A stretch of 17,691 nt of DNA, from contig JAGZLR010000042.1 of NCBI GenBank assembly GCA_018364635.1, positions 1-17,691 of the forward strand. The letters run 5' to 3'. Shown here piece after piece: positions 1-7,361 of this stretch (within the stretch, counting starts at the first letter, position 1; the number at the start of each line of letters is the position of its first letter). Source of the stretch: Clostridiales bacterium (lineage in GTDB: Bacteria > Bacillota > Clostridia > Lachnospirales > Anaerotignaceae). The notes beneath the pieces were generated by a model. The model ran no database searches. It saw nothing but the letters and a program-made list of their open reading frames with translations, and was not told where the DNA came from. Made by a program: the position numbers and the translations under genes.

Positions 1-378
1 AGTCAAACCAAAAGCGCCTATCTTTTCTCCTTTCGCAAGAGGAACCAAATATTTTTTCTTCTGTTCTTCTGTGCCATATGCAAAAATTGGCCACATGCCA
101 AGGGAGACATGAGCTGAAAGAATAACACCGGCACCGCCATCGACACGAGCCAGCTCTTCCACTGCAATAGCATAACTAAGAATATCTAATCCAAGACCGC
201 CGTATTCTTTTGGATAAGGCGTACCCATGACACCCATAGCACCTAGCTGACGGAATGCATCCTCTGGGAACTCATTGTTTTTGTCCATGAGAAAAGCAAT
301 GGGTTTGATCTCTTTTTCTGCAAACGCACGTATCTTCTTCCGAAATTCCTCATGTTGAACTGTTGTTTTAAATTGCAT
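1..378 (-). CDS. Acyl-CoA dehydrogenase, N-terminal part (gene runs off the left edge)
   Basis: This is the first 126 codons of a flavin acyl-CoA dehydrogenase, which oxidises (or with an ETF partner reduces) the alpha-beta bond of an acyl-CoA in the cytoplasm. The start reads MQFKTTVQHEEFRKK, followed by the helical N-terminal domain (AFAEKEIKP, EFPEDAFRQLGAMG), the PYPKEYGGLGLD loop, ARVDGGAG, and the beginning of the middle beta domain, GEKIGAFGLT. These blocks are typical of butyryl-CoA or short-chain acyl-CoA dehydrogenases. The ATG at 376-378 has an AAAGGAGG ribosome binding site just upstream. The catalytic Glu lies outside the window, so substrate chain length cannot be judged. The gene lies 108 bases downstream of an Rrf2 regulator on the same strand, with a small TACCGC-TTCT-GCGGTA hairpin (418-433) between them and no clear promoter, so co-transcription is likely. 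Confidence 0.93.
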   Translation of the reverse strand, partial: MQFKTTVQHEEFRKKIRAFAEKEIKPIAFLMDKNNEFPEDAFRQLGAMGVMGTPYPKEYGGLGLDILSYAIAVEELARVDGGAGVILSAHVSLGMWPIFAYGTEEQKKKYLVPLAKGEKIGAFGLT

Positions 379-486
379 AGCTCTGCCTCCTTTTAATTCT
401 TCTATTTTATCATCGATTACCGCTTCTGCGGTACTGATTGACAAAGATTGATTTCTTCTCTCGTTTTATCCGGCATGACTTTAATC

Positions 487-897
487 CTACGCCTCTCCAA
501 AAAGGATCCAAAACAAACTGTGGCTCTTCAATTCCTCATCAATGAAATCCTGTATTTTTTTCAGTTGTATATGTACTTTACATGTTTCTTCCCTCTGTTT
601 TGTCCAATCACATAGATATCTAGGCTTCATACATCCAATCAAATAGGTATCTGAATCTAGATCAGACACAAGGTCATGGAGACTTTTTTCCCGTAAATCG
701 ATTTGCAGAGAAAATCCACCTTCTTTTCCACGGGTAACCGCGATATAACCGCTTTTTTCCAGTTTCTTTAAAATTTTATAGGCAAACTGCTGAGGGACAG
801 CTTCTTTTTGCGCAATCTCGCCTGCGGTACACCGCTCTTTTTCTGAAAGAATACGTAAAATCCTGAGTGCATAATCCGTCTCTTTCGTTAATATCAA
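487..897 (-). CDS. Rrf2 family transcriptional regulator with candidate Fe-S ligands
   Basis: This is a 136-residue DNA-binding protein of the Rrf2 family, relatives of IscR, NsrR and CymR. The N-terminus (LTKETDYALRILRIL) begins the winged helix. The recognition part (VPQQFAYKILKKLEKSGYI) and wing (TRGKEGGFSL) follow at about residues 34-65. Cys89, Cys96, Cys106 and His109 form a C-x6-C-x9-C-x2-H arrangement that resembles the cluster-binding loop of IscR, so Fe-S or redox sensing is plausible though not proven. The start is a TTG at 895-897. A GGGAGG site lies 8 bases before it, and the nearby ATG at 902-904 is in the wrong frame. It sits upstream of the acyl-CoA dehydrogenase and probably controls that gene and itself through the palindrome at 944-964. 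Confidence 0.9.
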   Translation of the reverse strand: MILTKETDYALRILRILSEKERCTAGEIAQKEAVPQQFAYKILKKLEKSGYIAVTRGKEGGFSLQIDLREKSLHDLVSDLDSDTYLIGCMKPRYLCDWTKQREETCKVHIQLKKIQDFIDEELKSHSLFWILFGEA

Positions 898-943
898 CTG
901 GCATACCTCCCGCCATTTTCATTACTATATTTTACTATAACAT

Positions 944-964
944 TCTAGACAATTTTTGTCTAGA
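944..964. promoter_or_regulatory. Palindromic candidate operator upstream of the Rrf2 gene
   Basis: TCTAGACAA, a TTT centre, then TTGTCTAGA form a perfect inverted repeat with 9-base arms. On the minus strand it overlaps two possible rrf2 promoters: TAGACA (957-962) with TATAGT (934-939), and TTGTCT (947-952) with TATAGT (924-929), both with 17-base spacers. Rrf2 proteins bind dyad sites and commonly autoregulate, so this is the likely target of the adjacent regulator. That assignment is inferred from position. Confidence 0.6.
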
Positions 965-1001
965 TTATAAAGTGACAATCTCAACCCCCAAAAAGATACA
1001 T

Positions 1002-1031
1002 TTTATACAATACCCCTGGGATCTTTGTCAA
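1002..1031 (-). promoter_or_regulatory. Strong sigma-A-type promoter upstream of the Rrf2 gene
   Basis: On the minus strand TTGACA (1026-1031) and TATAAA (1002-1007) are separated by 18 bases. Transcription would start near 995 and run through the palindrome at 944-964 into the Rrf2 gene. A bound repressor there would act as a roadblock if this promoter is the main one. Confidence 0.5.
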
Positions 1032-1062
1032 TTTCTCCTAAAGACTATCCCTCTACCTTTTT

Positions 1063-1869
1063 CTACTCATAACGAATTAAAATCTCTGTCACATATTCAT
1101 TGTTATTTGTTGTTAATGTTTCATTCAATCCTCTTTCATAGGCAAAACCGACTAGGGTTTTATCATGTTCTATTGCATAGTTTTTAAGGATCTCATAGGC
1201 TTGTGGAAGTTTATCCCAACTTCCTTTCGTGGCCATCCGAAAATACATTCCTGCTGGTTTCTGAAAAAATTTTCCGCCTTTGGCTGCATTTGATTTCATG
1301 TAAATATAGTCATACTCTTCAAATCTGCCTGCCATTATTTTTTCGCAGGAAAGCATAAATCCATAATTAAGATTAAATAGACGCGCTCTCCGCTCCCAGC
1401 TTAAAAGCTCTCCCATTGCTGCATAATAATCCTCAATCTCTGGACCTTTAATTGGACTGCTTAAAAAGAAATACTCTTCTTTACAATAGATTTGTTCTAT
1501 TTGGTTTAGCGCAACATTTTTACTAATGTCAGCCATCTTTTGTTTCTCTTGGAGTAACCGTTTCATGTTCTGCAAATGTTTTATTTTCGTGTCAATCTCG
1601 GCAATTTTATCTGCCAGTATTGCTGAGACGGTAGTTGAATCACAACAAATAGCCTCTTTTGTCTCCTCAATTGACATTCCAATTTCACGAAAAGCCAAAA
1701 TGAATTCCAAATCCAGCATCTGTTCCCGTGTATAGTACCGATAGCCATTCTCCCCTTTATGACTTGGAGAAAAAAGGCCGATTTCGTCATAATAGTGAAG
1801 TGTTCTTCGATTGATTCCAAGAAGTTTTGCCATTTGTCCAACAGTAAATCCTATCGTTTCATTATTCAT
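1063..1869 (-). CDS. MerR family transcriptional regulator with effector-binding domain
   Basis: This is a 268-residue activator of the MerR family, multidrug-sensing type (BmrR/BltR-like). The MerR winged helix spans about residues 8-46 (FTVGQMAKLLGINRRTLHYYDEIGLF, with the wing NGYRYYT). A dimerisation coiled coil follows at about 83-112. A C-terminal domain from about 125 looks like the GyrI-like ligand-binding fold (KEEYFFLSSPIKGP near its start). The ATG at 1867-1869 is chosen because AGAGGTGA lies 5 bases upstream; an ATG six codons earlier lacks such a site. It is divergent from the MATE pump, and its own promoter overlaps the pump promoter. The expected role is to activate the pump when a toxic lipophilic compound is bound. 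Confidence 0.9.
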   Translation of the reverse strand: MNNETIGFTVGQMAKLLGINRRTLHYYDEIGLFSPSHKGENGYRYYTREQMLDLEFILAFREIGMSIEETKEAICCDSTTVSAILADKIAEIDTKIKHLQNMKRLLQEKQKMADISKNVALNQIEQIYCKEEYFFLSSPIKGPEIEDYYAAMGELLSWERRARLFNLNYGFMLSCEKIMAGRFEEYDYIYMKSNAAKGGKFFQKPAGMYFRMATKGSWDKLPQAYEILKNYAIEHDKTLVGFAYERGLNETLTTNNNEYVTEILIRYE

Positions 1870-1880
1870 AAAATCACCTC

Positions 1881-1936
1881 TTGACATTACAGTTACTGTA
1901 AGGTTTATGATAGCATATGTGATTTTACATCGTCAA
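1881..1936. promoter_or_regulatory. Overlapping divergent promoters with MerR-type 19-bp spacer and dyad
   Basis: On the plus strand TTGACA (1881-1886) and TATGAT (1906-1911) are separated by 19 bases, the over-long spacing characteristic of MerR-activated promoters. The spacer holds the dyad TTACAG-TTA-CTGTAA (1887-1901). On the minus strand TTGACG (1931-1936) and TATCAT (1907-1912), spaced 18, form the merR promoter, so the two -10 boxes overlap. This predicts activation of the pump and autoregulation of merR by the same bound regulator. Confidence 0.8.
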
Positions 1937-1960
1937 GAAAAGAAAGGAGCTAAAACAGCT

Positions 1961-3313
1961 ATGACAAACATTTTAAATAGGGATTATAACATTTTTGCCC
2001 TATTCAAATATACCATACCAAGTATTTTAAGTATATTATTTATGTCCCTTTATCAAATGACTGACGCTATTTTTGTGGCAAATTTTGTCGGAGAAAATGC
2101 TCTCGCCTCCCTTAACATTGTCTATCCTGTCATTAGTATCATGTTAGCAATTACTCTGATGTTCTCTACTGGCGGCAGCGCTGTAGTCGCCAAAAAAATG
2201 GGCGAAGGGAAAAATAGAGAGGCGAAAGAAGATTTTACACTGATTGTTTTAGCGGAAGTGTTTTTGGCTGTATTGATCTCCATTCTCTGCTTCCTCTTTT
2301 TTGAGCCATTATTGAGTTTTTTGGGTGCTACGCCTGTGCTGTATCAGGACTGTGTAGGATATTTAGGACCACTTTTGCCCTTCTTGCCTATGGCAGTTCT
2401 TCAGTTCAGTTTCTCTTCTTTTTTTATTGCTGCTGGAAAGCCAGGCATCGGCTTTGCACTGACTGCCATATCTGGTATTTCTAACATCATTTTAGATTAC
2501 GTACTCATCACAAAGTTTCATATGGGAATCAGCGGTTCAGCCTGGGGGACTGTCATTGGCTATCTTCTTTCTGCAATTCCTGGTTTTCTATACTTTTCTT
2601 TCCAAAGAAAGGGACTTTTGTACTTTGTCAGGCCAAAACTTAGGCTAAAAATGTTGGGCTTCTCTTGTTTTAATGGTTCTTCCGAAATGGTAAGTAACCT
2701 CTCTGTATCTGTGACAACATTAATGTTTAATAAATTAGCTTTAAGCTATATGGGCGAAAAAGGTGTAACTGCCATCACTGTAATTCTTTACGCTCAATTT
2801 TTTCTCACTGCCGTGTTTATGGGATTTATCGGAGGCGCAGGTCCGCTCATTAGTTTTCAGTTAGGCTGTAAAAACAAAAAACGGCTCAACGCACTATTTC
2901 GATACAGCACCTATATCGTCACTGCCATGACCGTCGTTGTGGTTTTTTTATCCTACCTTCTTGCAAAACCAATCGTCGCCGTCTATATTAATTCCACAAG
3001 TGATATCTTCCCTTTGGCTCTTCATGGTTTTGTGCTGTTTGCAATCAGCTACTTATTTGCCGGCTTTAATATTTATGCATCAGGACTTTTTACTGCACTT
3101 CATAACGGGAAAGTATCAGCCATTATCTCTCTAATGCGCACTTTTGTCTTTCTTGTTCTGTGTCTTATGATACTGCCTCGTCTCATCGGGGCTGACGGTA
3201 TCTGGCTTGCTGTGCCAGTAGCAGAGTTTCTCTCCTGCATAATTTCGGTTTATTATATGATAAAGTATAGAAAAGAATATTATTTTTCATTTTCCACAAA
3301 AAATTTTGCATAA
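1961..3313 (+). CDS. MATE family multidrug efflux transporter
   Basis: This is a 450-residue polytopic membrane protein of the MATE family, which exports drugs or other cationic and lipophilic compounds using a Na+ or H+ gradient. The length and roughly twelve hydrophobic segments fit the family. Diagnostic blocks include IPSILSILFMSLYQMTDAIFVANFVG in helix 1, FSTGGSAVVAKKMGEGKNREAKE after helix 2, and the ISGISNIILDYVLI and GSAWGTVIGYL segments in the first half. It is closest in style to the MepA/DinF-like branch. The open frame reaches further upstream, but the ATG at 1961 is taken as the start because AAAGGAG lies 11 bases before it and upstream codons would include the promoter. The divergent MerR regulator probably induces it. 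It ends in a hairpin terminator shared with the convergent gene. Confidence 0.93.
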   Translation: MTNILNRDYNIFALFKYTIPSILSILFMSLYQMTDAIFVANFVGENALASLNIVYPVISIMLAITLMFSTGGSAVVAKKMGEGKNREAKEDFTLIVLAEVFLAVLISILCFLFFEPLLSFLGATPVLYQDCVGYLGPLLPFLPMAVLQFSFSSFFIAAGKPGIGFALTAISGISNIILDYVLITKFHMGISGSAWGTVIGYLLSAIPGFLYFSFQRKGLLYFVRPKLRLKMLGFSCFNGSSEMVSNLSVSVTTLMFNKLALSYMGEKGVTAITVILYAQFFLTAVFMGFIGGAGPLISFQLGCKNKKRLNALFRYSTYIVTAMTVVVVFLSYLLAKPIVAVYINSTSDIFPLALHGFVLFAISYLFAGFNIYASGLFTALHNGKVSAIISLMRTFVFLVLCLMILPRLIGADGIWLAVPVAEFLSCIISVYYMIKYRKEYYFSFSTKNFA

Positions 3314-3349
3314 AATCAGCCGTGTTTTTTAGAAAACACGGCTGATTTT
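3312..3349. terminator. Bidirectional hairpin terminator
   Basis: A perfect 17-base stem (3312-3328 with 3333-3349, core ATCAGCCGTG) with a 4-base TTAG loop is flanked by A and T runs. It lies between the convergent MATE and anti-sigma-like genes and overlaps the stop codons of both. Confidence 0.93.
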
Positions 3350-4314
3350 TATTCTTTCAAAAAATAACGAACAAAAATTGCGCCAAGGATCGCTGCAATC
3401 GCCATATAGACATATAACAAGCCCATTTCTGCCTTTGACTTACTGGAACTCCAACTTTGCGTCACAGAAGGGTCAAAAAATTGTTCTGTGATGTCTGTTC
3501 CTTTCTGATCTAAAAAGAAAACCTCCTTAATATCAATTCTTCCTATTTCACTGTCACTTAACCCTAATTCTTTTTGAAGATCCTCTTGACTTTTCAGCCA
3601 AAGAAAATTCAACTCTTTTAACGGATATGTTTTTTCCAACACTTGAGGAGATGTTCCGGTGTTCACCCAATACGCTATCTTGGCTGAATAAATATCGCGG
3701 CAGCTGTCTCCTGCAATGACAATGAGGGCATCCTCTGTTCCTTTGCCCCAAAAACTAGCTGTATATACCCCCTGGGTATAAGGAAAAGGGGTGTAGCTTG
3801 CGTTTACTATCCTATATTTCCCATTCAGACCTTTCACCAAATGCATCATACCATGGACACGGTCTTTATTTTCAGCGGAAAAAAACAGAAACAGCCGATG
3901 ATCTGTCTGCCCATAGGCAACAACACTTAGCGGTGTTTCTTCTGTGATTGTTCCTGTTCCGCTATCAGAAGAGCTTGGAAGAAAGTCCATCAGCGCTTCC
4001 AACCGTCCTGCCTGTGTATTCTCATAATGAAACTCCGATTCATACAGAGCAAAAATTCCTAAAAGTGCAATCGCTGCCGCCAACAGAGCAGAGAACAGGC
4101 GGATTCTTTTTATTTTTCCCAGAAAACGGAGAGGCTGTTGCGGCACAGGTGTCGCTGACACTTGCTTTTTCATATTTTGTTCCAAAGCACTGCATTGGGG
4201 GCAGATGGCCAAATGCTTTTCTACCTGCTGAGCCGTTTCAGCCTCTGTCAAATTTTCAATGTATCCCTGCAATAAATCTCGAACCACACAACAATCTAAT
4301 TGGCTGTCCCTCAT
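3349..4314 (-). CDS. Membrane-anchored zinc-finger (ZAS/zf-HC2) anti-sigma-like protein
   Basis: This is a 321-residue protein whose N-terminus matches the zinc-binding anti-sigma domain. It shows a leading Cys pair (C8/C9), DLLQGYIENLTEAE, then H34-x3-C38-x2-C41 in VEKHLAICPQCSA. A transmembrane helix follows at about 72-91, then some 200 residues predicted to lie outside the cell, and a second helix near the C-terminus (about 298-318). The family normally sequesters an ECF sigma factor at the membrane and releases it on a surface signal. No sigma factor gene adjoins it here, which is unusual. The outer domain is not one I recognise. The ATG has GGGAGG nine bases upstream. A TTGCTT/TATCAT promoter precedes it, and the upstream gene is closed by its own terminator, so this is a single-gene transcript. 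Confidence 0.8.
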   Translation of the reverse strand: MRDSQLDCCVVRDLLQGYIENLTEAETAQQVEKHLAICPQCSALEQNMKKQVSATPVPQQPLRFLGKIKRIRLFSALLAAAIALLGIFALYESEFHYENTQAGRLEALMDFLPSSSDSGTGTITEETPLSVVAYGQTDHRLFLFFSAENKDRVHGMMHLVKGLNGKYRIVNASYTPFPYTQGVYTASFWGKGTEDALIVIAGDSCRDIYSAKIAYWVNTGTSPQVLEKTYPLKELNFLWLKSQEDLQKELGLSDSEIGRIDIKEVFFLDQKGTDITEQFFDPSVTQSWSSSKSKAEMGLLYVYMAIAAILGAIFVRYFLKE

Positions 4315-4358
4315 TTTTTTCGCCTCCCTTTTCTCATAGTTATTTCCTGTCTATAAAA

Positions 4359-4387
4359 ATGATAGCATCTAACGTTACAAAAAGCAA
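4359..4387 (-). promoter_or_regulatory. Promoter of the anti-sigma-like gene
   Basis: On the minus strand TTGCTT (4382-4387) and TATCAT (4359-4364) are 17 bases apart. The spacer contains TGTAACGTTA, which includes the 8-base palindrome TAACGTTA and resembles the TGTAAC -35 element of some ECF sigma promoters. No matching ECF -10 is evident, so the sigma-A reading is preferred. Confidence 0.45.
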
Positions 4388-4429
4388 ATCTGATCTATGA
4401 ATCAACCTACAGCTGCCATATGAATGCTT

Positions 4430-4462
4430 AAAAAGCTGAATCCAAAAAGGACGCAGCTTTTT
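4430..4462 (-). terminator. Terminator of the cstA operon
   Basis: AAAAAGCTG (4430-4438) pairs with CAGCTTTTT (4454-4462), with a partly paired interior. Read on the minus strand, the stem ends in a T run. It lies 7 bases after the stop of the gene ending at 4470. Confidence 0.8.
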
Positions 4463-4469
4463 TCATTAT

Positions 4470-5477
4470 TTATTGATAATTCATCACAAGAAACATTGGC
4501 TTGATTGCCATAATTTCATCATATTCCTCTTGGTCCACTGTCACACTCGAATTGACCGCCTTTAAATCCTGTTTTAAACCTTCCAGTGCATCAACAATAG
4601 TTTCCGCCCTTCCTTCTTCTATTAGTTCTATCATCCGTTTTAAAACCACCGGATGTGCATAATAGGCAGGCAGAGGAAAATCAGGAAACTTACTGATATA
4701 CTGATCCATATGGTTAATCGAAGTTTGCAGCTGTTTTTCAATATATTTTTTATTATTTTTGGCAGTAGGCAAAACATTGGCACTAGAAAAGAGAAAGATT
4801 GCAGCTAGGCCAAACAAAAGAAAATAAAGACCAAAGCCTGCATGGGTAAATAAGGCATAGATACCATAAACCAATGCACCAACACCTAGCAGTGTGATAA
4901 AGAGGGCCGCCCATTGATAAGCAGGCTTACTTCTGTCATAGACCCTTTTGCGTTTTGCCCAACGGCTCATTTCTGTGGACAACTCTGTGCTTTCCTCTAA
5001 ATAAGAGCAACATCCCTTTAAAAATTCAATATTTTTCCTGCCAACATCTGAAATAGACTTTGCTTTTTTTGCTAGACGCATAGTTTCTTTTTCCAGCAGC
5101 CTCTTTTCAGCTTCTTCGCTGTGCAGTTTGATTTCTGGATGGTTCTTTTTTATGTACTGCAAAAAATCATCTACATGCTCTTCATGCTTAAAAATACACT
5201 GTTTTTCTTTCCCATCTTCATACTGTACCACAAGATAAGGTATGGTAGCAAAAATACCTTTTCCACTAAAACCGCCTTTACTCATAGCAACTCTTTTAAA
5301 CAGTCTATGGATACAAGAGAAAGGAACATAGTATCTACGGTCAAAATAAAAACTATTTAGATAGACAGCTTTTTTCCCAATACCGCAAGGGCCAAATCTT
5401 TTGCAGTGTTTCTTATCCTCTTCCAATTCTTTTTCTTCTAGGCTATCAGAGGCTAGCCCCCGTGGTTTAAATAACAT
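4470..5477 (-). CDS. Uncharacterised two-helix membrane protein, second gene of the cstA operon
   Basis: I do not recognise this 335-residue protein. Residues 25-115 look like a beta-rich module ending in an amphipathic helix (KKAVYLNSFYFDRRYYVPF through YLVVQYEDGKEKQCIF to HVDDFLQYIKKNHPEI), reminiscent of bacterial PH-like domains; this is a guess from pattern only. A charged helical stretch covers about 115-185. Two closely spaced transmembrane helices follow at about 189-210 and 214-233, then a cytoplasmic-looking C-terminal domain of 100 residues. Several cysteines cluster early (C25, C31, C55, C94). The ATG has AAGGGG nine bases upstream. Only 19 bases separate it from the stop of the CstA-like transporter, so the two are translated from one message and may act together. 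Confidence 0.75.
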   Translation of the reverse strand: MLFKPRGLASDSLEEKELEEDKKHCKRFGPCGIGKKAVYLNSFYFDRRYYVPFSCIHRLFKRVAMSKGGFSGKGIFATIPYLVVQYEDGKEKQCIFKHEEHVDDFLQYIKKNHPEIKLHSEEAEKRLLEKETMRLAKKAKSISDVGRKNIEFLKGCCSYLEESTELSTEMSRWAKRKRVYDRSKPAYQWAALFITLLGVGALVYGIYALFTHAGFGLYFLLFGLAAIFLFSSANVLPTAKNNKKYIEKQLQTSINHMDQYISKFPDFPLPAYYAHPVVLKRMIELIEEGRAETIVDALEGLKQDLKAVNSSVTVDQEEYDEIMAIKPMFLVMNYQ

Positions 5478-5496
5478 TTTGGTCAGCCCCTTCTAT

Positions 5497-6948
5497 TTAT
5501 GACTGCTTTTCAGATTTTCCTGCTCTTTTTGTCGCTGCAATAAAAAGTCCTAAGAATACAGCTGCAAGAATAATTCCTCCTGGATATGCTACAGAAATAC
5601 CTAAGCCAAGACATTCTGGTGCATAAAGGAAATATGTCATAGAAACTGCACTCATAAAGGTTGCTGGTACAGCAGTCATCCAATAATTCTTCTTTTCTTT
5701 AAATAAATACATACTTGCTGTCCAAAGCACGATCATTGCTAATGTCTGATTTGTCCAGCTAAAGTATCTCCAAATAATCGTGTAGTCCAAATGTCCTATA
5801 ATCGCGCCTGCCAACAGCAAAGGTACACAAAGCATTAATCTCTTGCTATATTTTTCCTGATTTACTTTAAACCAGTCTGCCAATACCAAACGAGCGCTTC
5901 TAAAGGCAGTGTCTCCTGATGTAATCGGACAGACAATAACACCAATCATTGCTAATGCAATACCAATACCACCCATTGTCTTAGAGCATACATCATAAAT
6001 CGCAGCTGACTGCCCATTGGCAAGAATTGCACTTAATCCTGTACTTAAACCGCCTGTCACTTCATACAAAGCACATCCAGCTGCTGCCCAAATTAAAGCA
6101 ATGACACCTTCTGCCACCATAGCGCCGTAGAATACAAAATGTCCTTGACGCTCAGATTTCATACACCGTGCCATCAAAGGAGACTGGGTCGCATGGAAGC
6201 CCGAGATCGCGCCACAGGCAACTGTAATAAACATAACGCTCCATACAGGGGTTCCATTTGGATGCATATTTCTAAAGTTTGACCAAATTTCTGGTATCGT
6301 AAATTCAGGGTGGGTTAAAACACCAAAGAGAACACCCACTGCCATAATAATTAAACAAATACCAAAGATTGGATAAATACGACCAATAATTTTATCAATG
6401 GAAATAAACGTTGCAATAAAATAGTATGCCAAAATAATCCAAAGCCATAATTCTGTGTTTGTTAAAATACCTGTGATGTTTCCATTTTTGAATAAGGTAA
6501 CAATTAGCCCTGCAGGACCTACTGCAAATACAGTTCCTACCATAACCAGCAGAACAATACTGAATACACGCATAACGTTTTTCATCAGTCCGCCTAAGTA
6601 AATTCCACAGACTTCTGAAATAGAAGCACCGTCATTTCTCTCTGACATCATACCGGAGAAATAGTCGTGTACGCCGCCGGCAAAAATAGTACCAAATGTG
6701 ATCCATAAAAATACCACAGGACCCCATAACGCACCTTGCATTGCACCAAAAATCGGACCCAATCCTGCAATATTTAATAGCTGGACAAGAAATAGCTTCC
6801 ACTGTGGCATAACGATATAATCCACACCGTCATTGAGCCGAATTGCAGGTGTCTCCCTATCGTCTGGTGCAAAAGTGTTGTCTACGATTTTACCGTAAAC
6901 AAAATATCCTCCAATTAATAAGGCCAGACATAAGAAAAAACTAATCAT
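5497..6948 (-). CDS. cstA: CstA family (carbon starvation) pyruvate/peptide transporter, short form
   Basis: This 483-residue membrane protein belongs to the CstA family. Enterobacterial members are induced on carbon starvation and take up pyruvate or peptides. Family blocks include QLLNIAGLGPIFGAMQGALWG, GGVHDYFSGMMSERNDGASI, CGAISGFHATQSPLMARCM and CPITSGDTAFRSARLVLAD. About a dozen hydrophobic helices are visible. It is clearly shorter than the roughly 700-residue E. coli CstA, as is common in Firmicutes. The ATG at 6946-6948 is chosen because GGAGGAAG lies 6 bases before it; the twelve codons further upstream are unlike a transporter N-terminus. It leads an operon with the two-helix membrane protein. 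No LytTR-type two-component pair, a frequent regulator of this family, is adjacent. Confidence 0.92.
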   Translation of the reverse strand: MISFFLCLALLIGGYFVYGKIVDNTFAPDDRETPAIRLNDGVDYIVMPQWKLFLVQLLNIAGLGPIFGAMQGALWGPVVFLWITFGTIFAGGVHDYFSGMMSERNDGASISEVCGIYLGGLMKNVMRVFSIVLLVMVGTVFAVGPAGLIVTLFKNGNITGILTNTELWLWIILAYYFIATFISIDKIIGRIYPIFGICLIIMAVGVLFGVLTHPEFTIPEIWSNFRNMHPNGTPVWSVMFITVACGAISGFHATQSPLMARCMKSERQGHFVFYGAMVAEGVIALIWAAAGCALYEVTGGLSTGLSAILANGQSAAIYDVCSKTMGGIGIALAMIGVIVCPITSGDTAFRSARLVLADWFKVNQEKYSKRLMLCVPLLLAGAIIGHLDYTIIWRYFSWTNQTLAMIVLWTASMYLFKEKKNYWMTAVPATFMSAVSMTYFLYAPECLGLGISVAYPGGIILAAVFLGLFIAATKRAGKSEKQS

Positions 6949-6998
6949 AATACTTCCTCCTCTCCTATGGAAAACTGGATACAACTATTTTCGCCTTC

Positions 6999-7026
6999 AT
7001 TATAGCTCTTTCTTTAGAAAAATCAA
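6999..7026 (-). promoter_or_regulatory. Promoter of the cstA operon
   Basis: On the minus strand TTGATT (7021-7026) and TATAAT (6999-7004) are 16 bases apart, giving a leader of about 45 bases before the cstA start at 6948. Confidence 0.65.
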
Positions 7027-7361
7027 GATAAGGCCACAAAATTCGTGATTATTTCTTTTGTTTCTATCTGTTTTTCCGTAAAATATCTTGTTTTTTTTAA
7101 TTCCTCCTTTCAATTCATATTTATGATGAAAAAACAGATAAAATGTCTTTCCAGAACCACCATTTTTTACAAAATAAATAGTATTTTCCTAGGAATTGGT
7201 GATTATTTTTTTACCAAACTCTTTCTCTGTGGTATGATACGATATTTATAATCTTTCTAAATACAAAAATCATGTTTTCTACTAACTCACTTGCAAAAAA
7301 ATATTTCATGTTTTGTGACATAAAATCCTCCAATCGTCATTGACTTTATCCAAAAATTAAA
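7027..7361. other. AT-rich intergenic stretch between hcp terminator and cstA promoter
   Basis: No conserved gene is visible here. On the minus strand it holds one short ORF with a good ribosome binding site (listed at 7211-7321). It also holds a second GGAGG (plus-strand CCTCC near 7105) with no ATG or plausible start after it. A start-less open frame running through NGGSGKT is judged to be chance. No tRNA, riboswitch or repeat was recognised. Confidence 0.5.
7211..7321 (-). CDS. Possible 36-residue small protein
   Basis: An ATG at 7319-7321 follows TTGGAGG with a 5-base spacer and opens 36 codons (MSQNMKYFFASELVENM, then IFVFRKIINIVSYHRERVW). I know no family for it. It has a weakly amphipathic centre. 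It follows the hcp terminator directly, and I see no promoter between the two, so expression would need read-through. The strong Shine-Dalgarno sequence is the main support; in DNA this AT-rich it could be chance or a remnant. Confidence 0.3.
   Translation of the reverse strand: MSQNMKYFFASELVENMIFVFRKIINIVSYHRERVW

Noticed and set aside
379..486. In-frame upstream extension of the acyl-CoA dehydrogenase and a 19-codon ORF
   Set aside because: The family starts at the MQFKTTV position with AAAGGAGG before it; the extension would place the ribosome binding site inside the coding region, and the short ORF has no Shine-Dalgarno sequence.
4366..4379. ECF-sigma-like TGTAAC element before the anti-sigma-like gene
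   Set aside because: No CGTC-like -10 element occurs at the right distance, while a sigma-A promoter with correct spacing covers the same bases.
3948..4400. 150-codon plus-strand ORF opposite the anti-sigma-like gene
   Set aside because: It is antisense to a gene with clear zinc-finger and membrane features and has no ribosome binding site or recognisable domain.
7027..7200. Minus-strand open frame containing NGGSGKT, resembling a P-loop
   Set aside because: It has no start codon or ribosome binding site, crosses the cstA promoter, and the rest of the frame is low-complexity AT-rich sequence.
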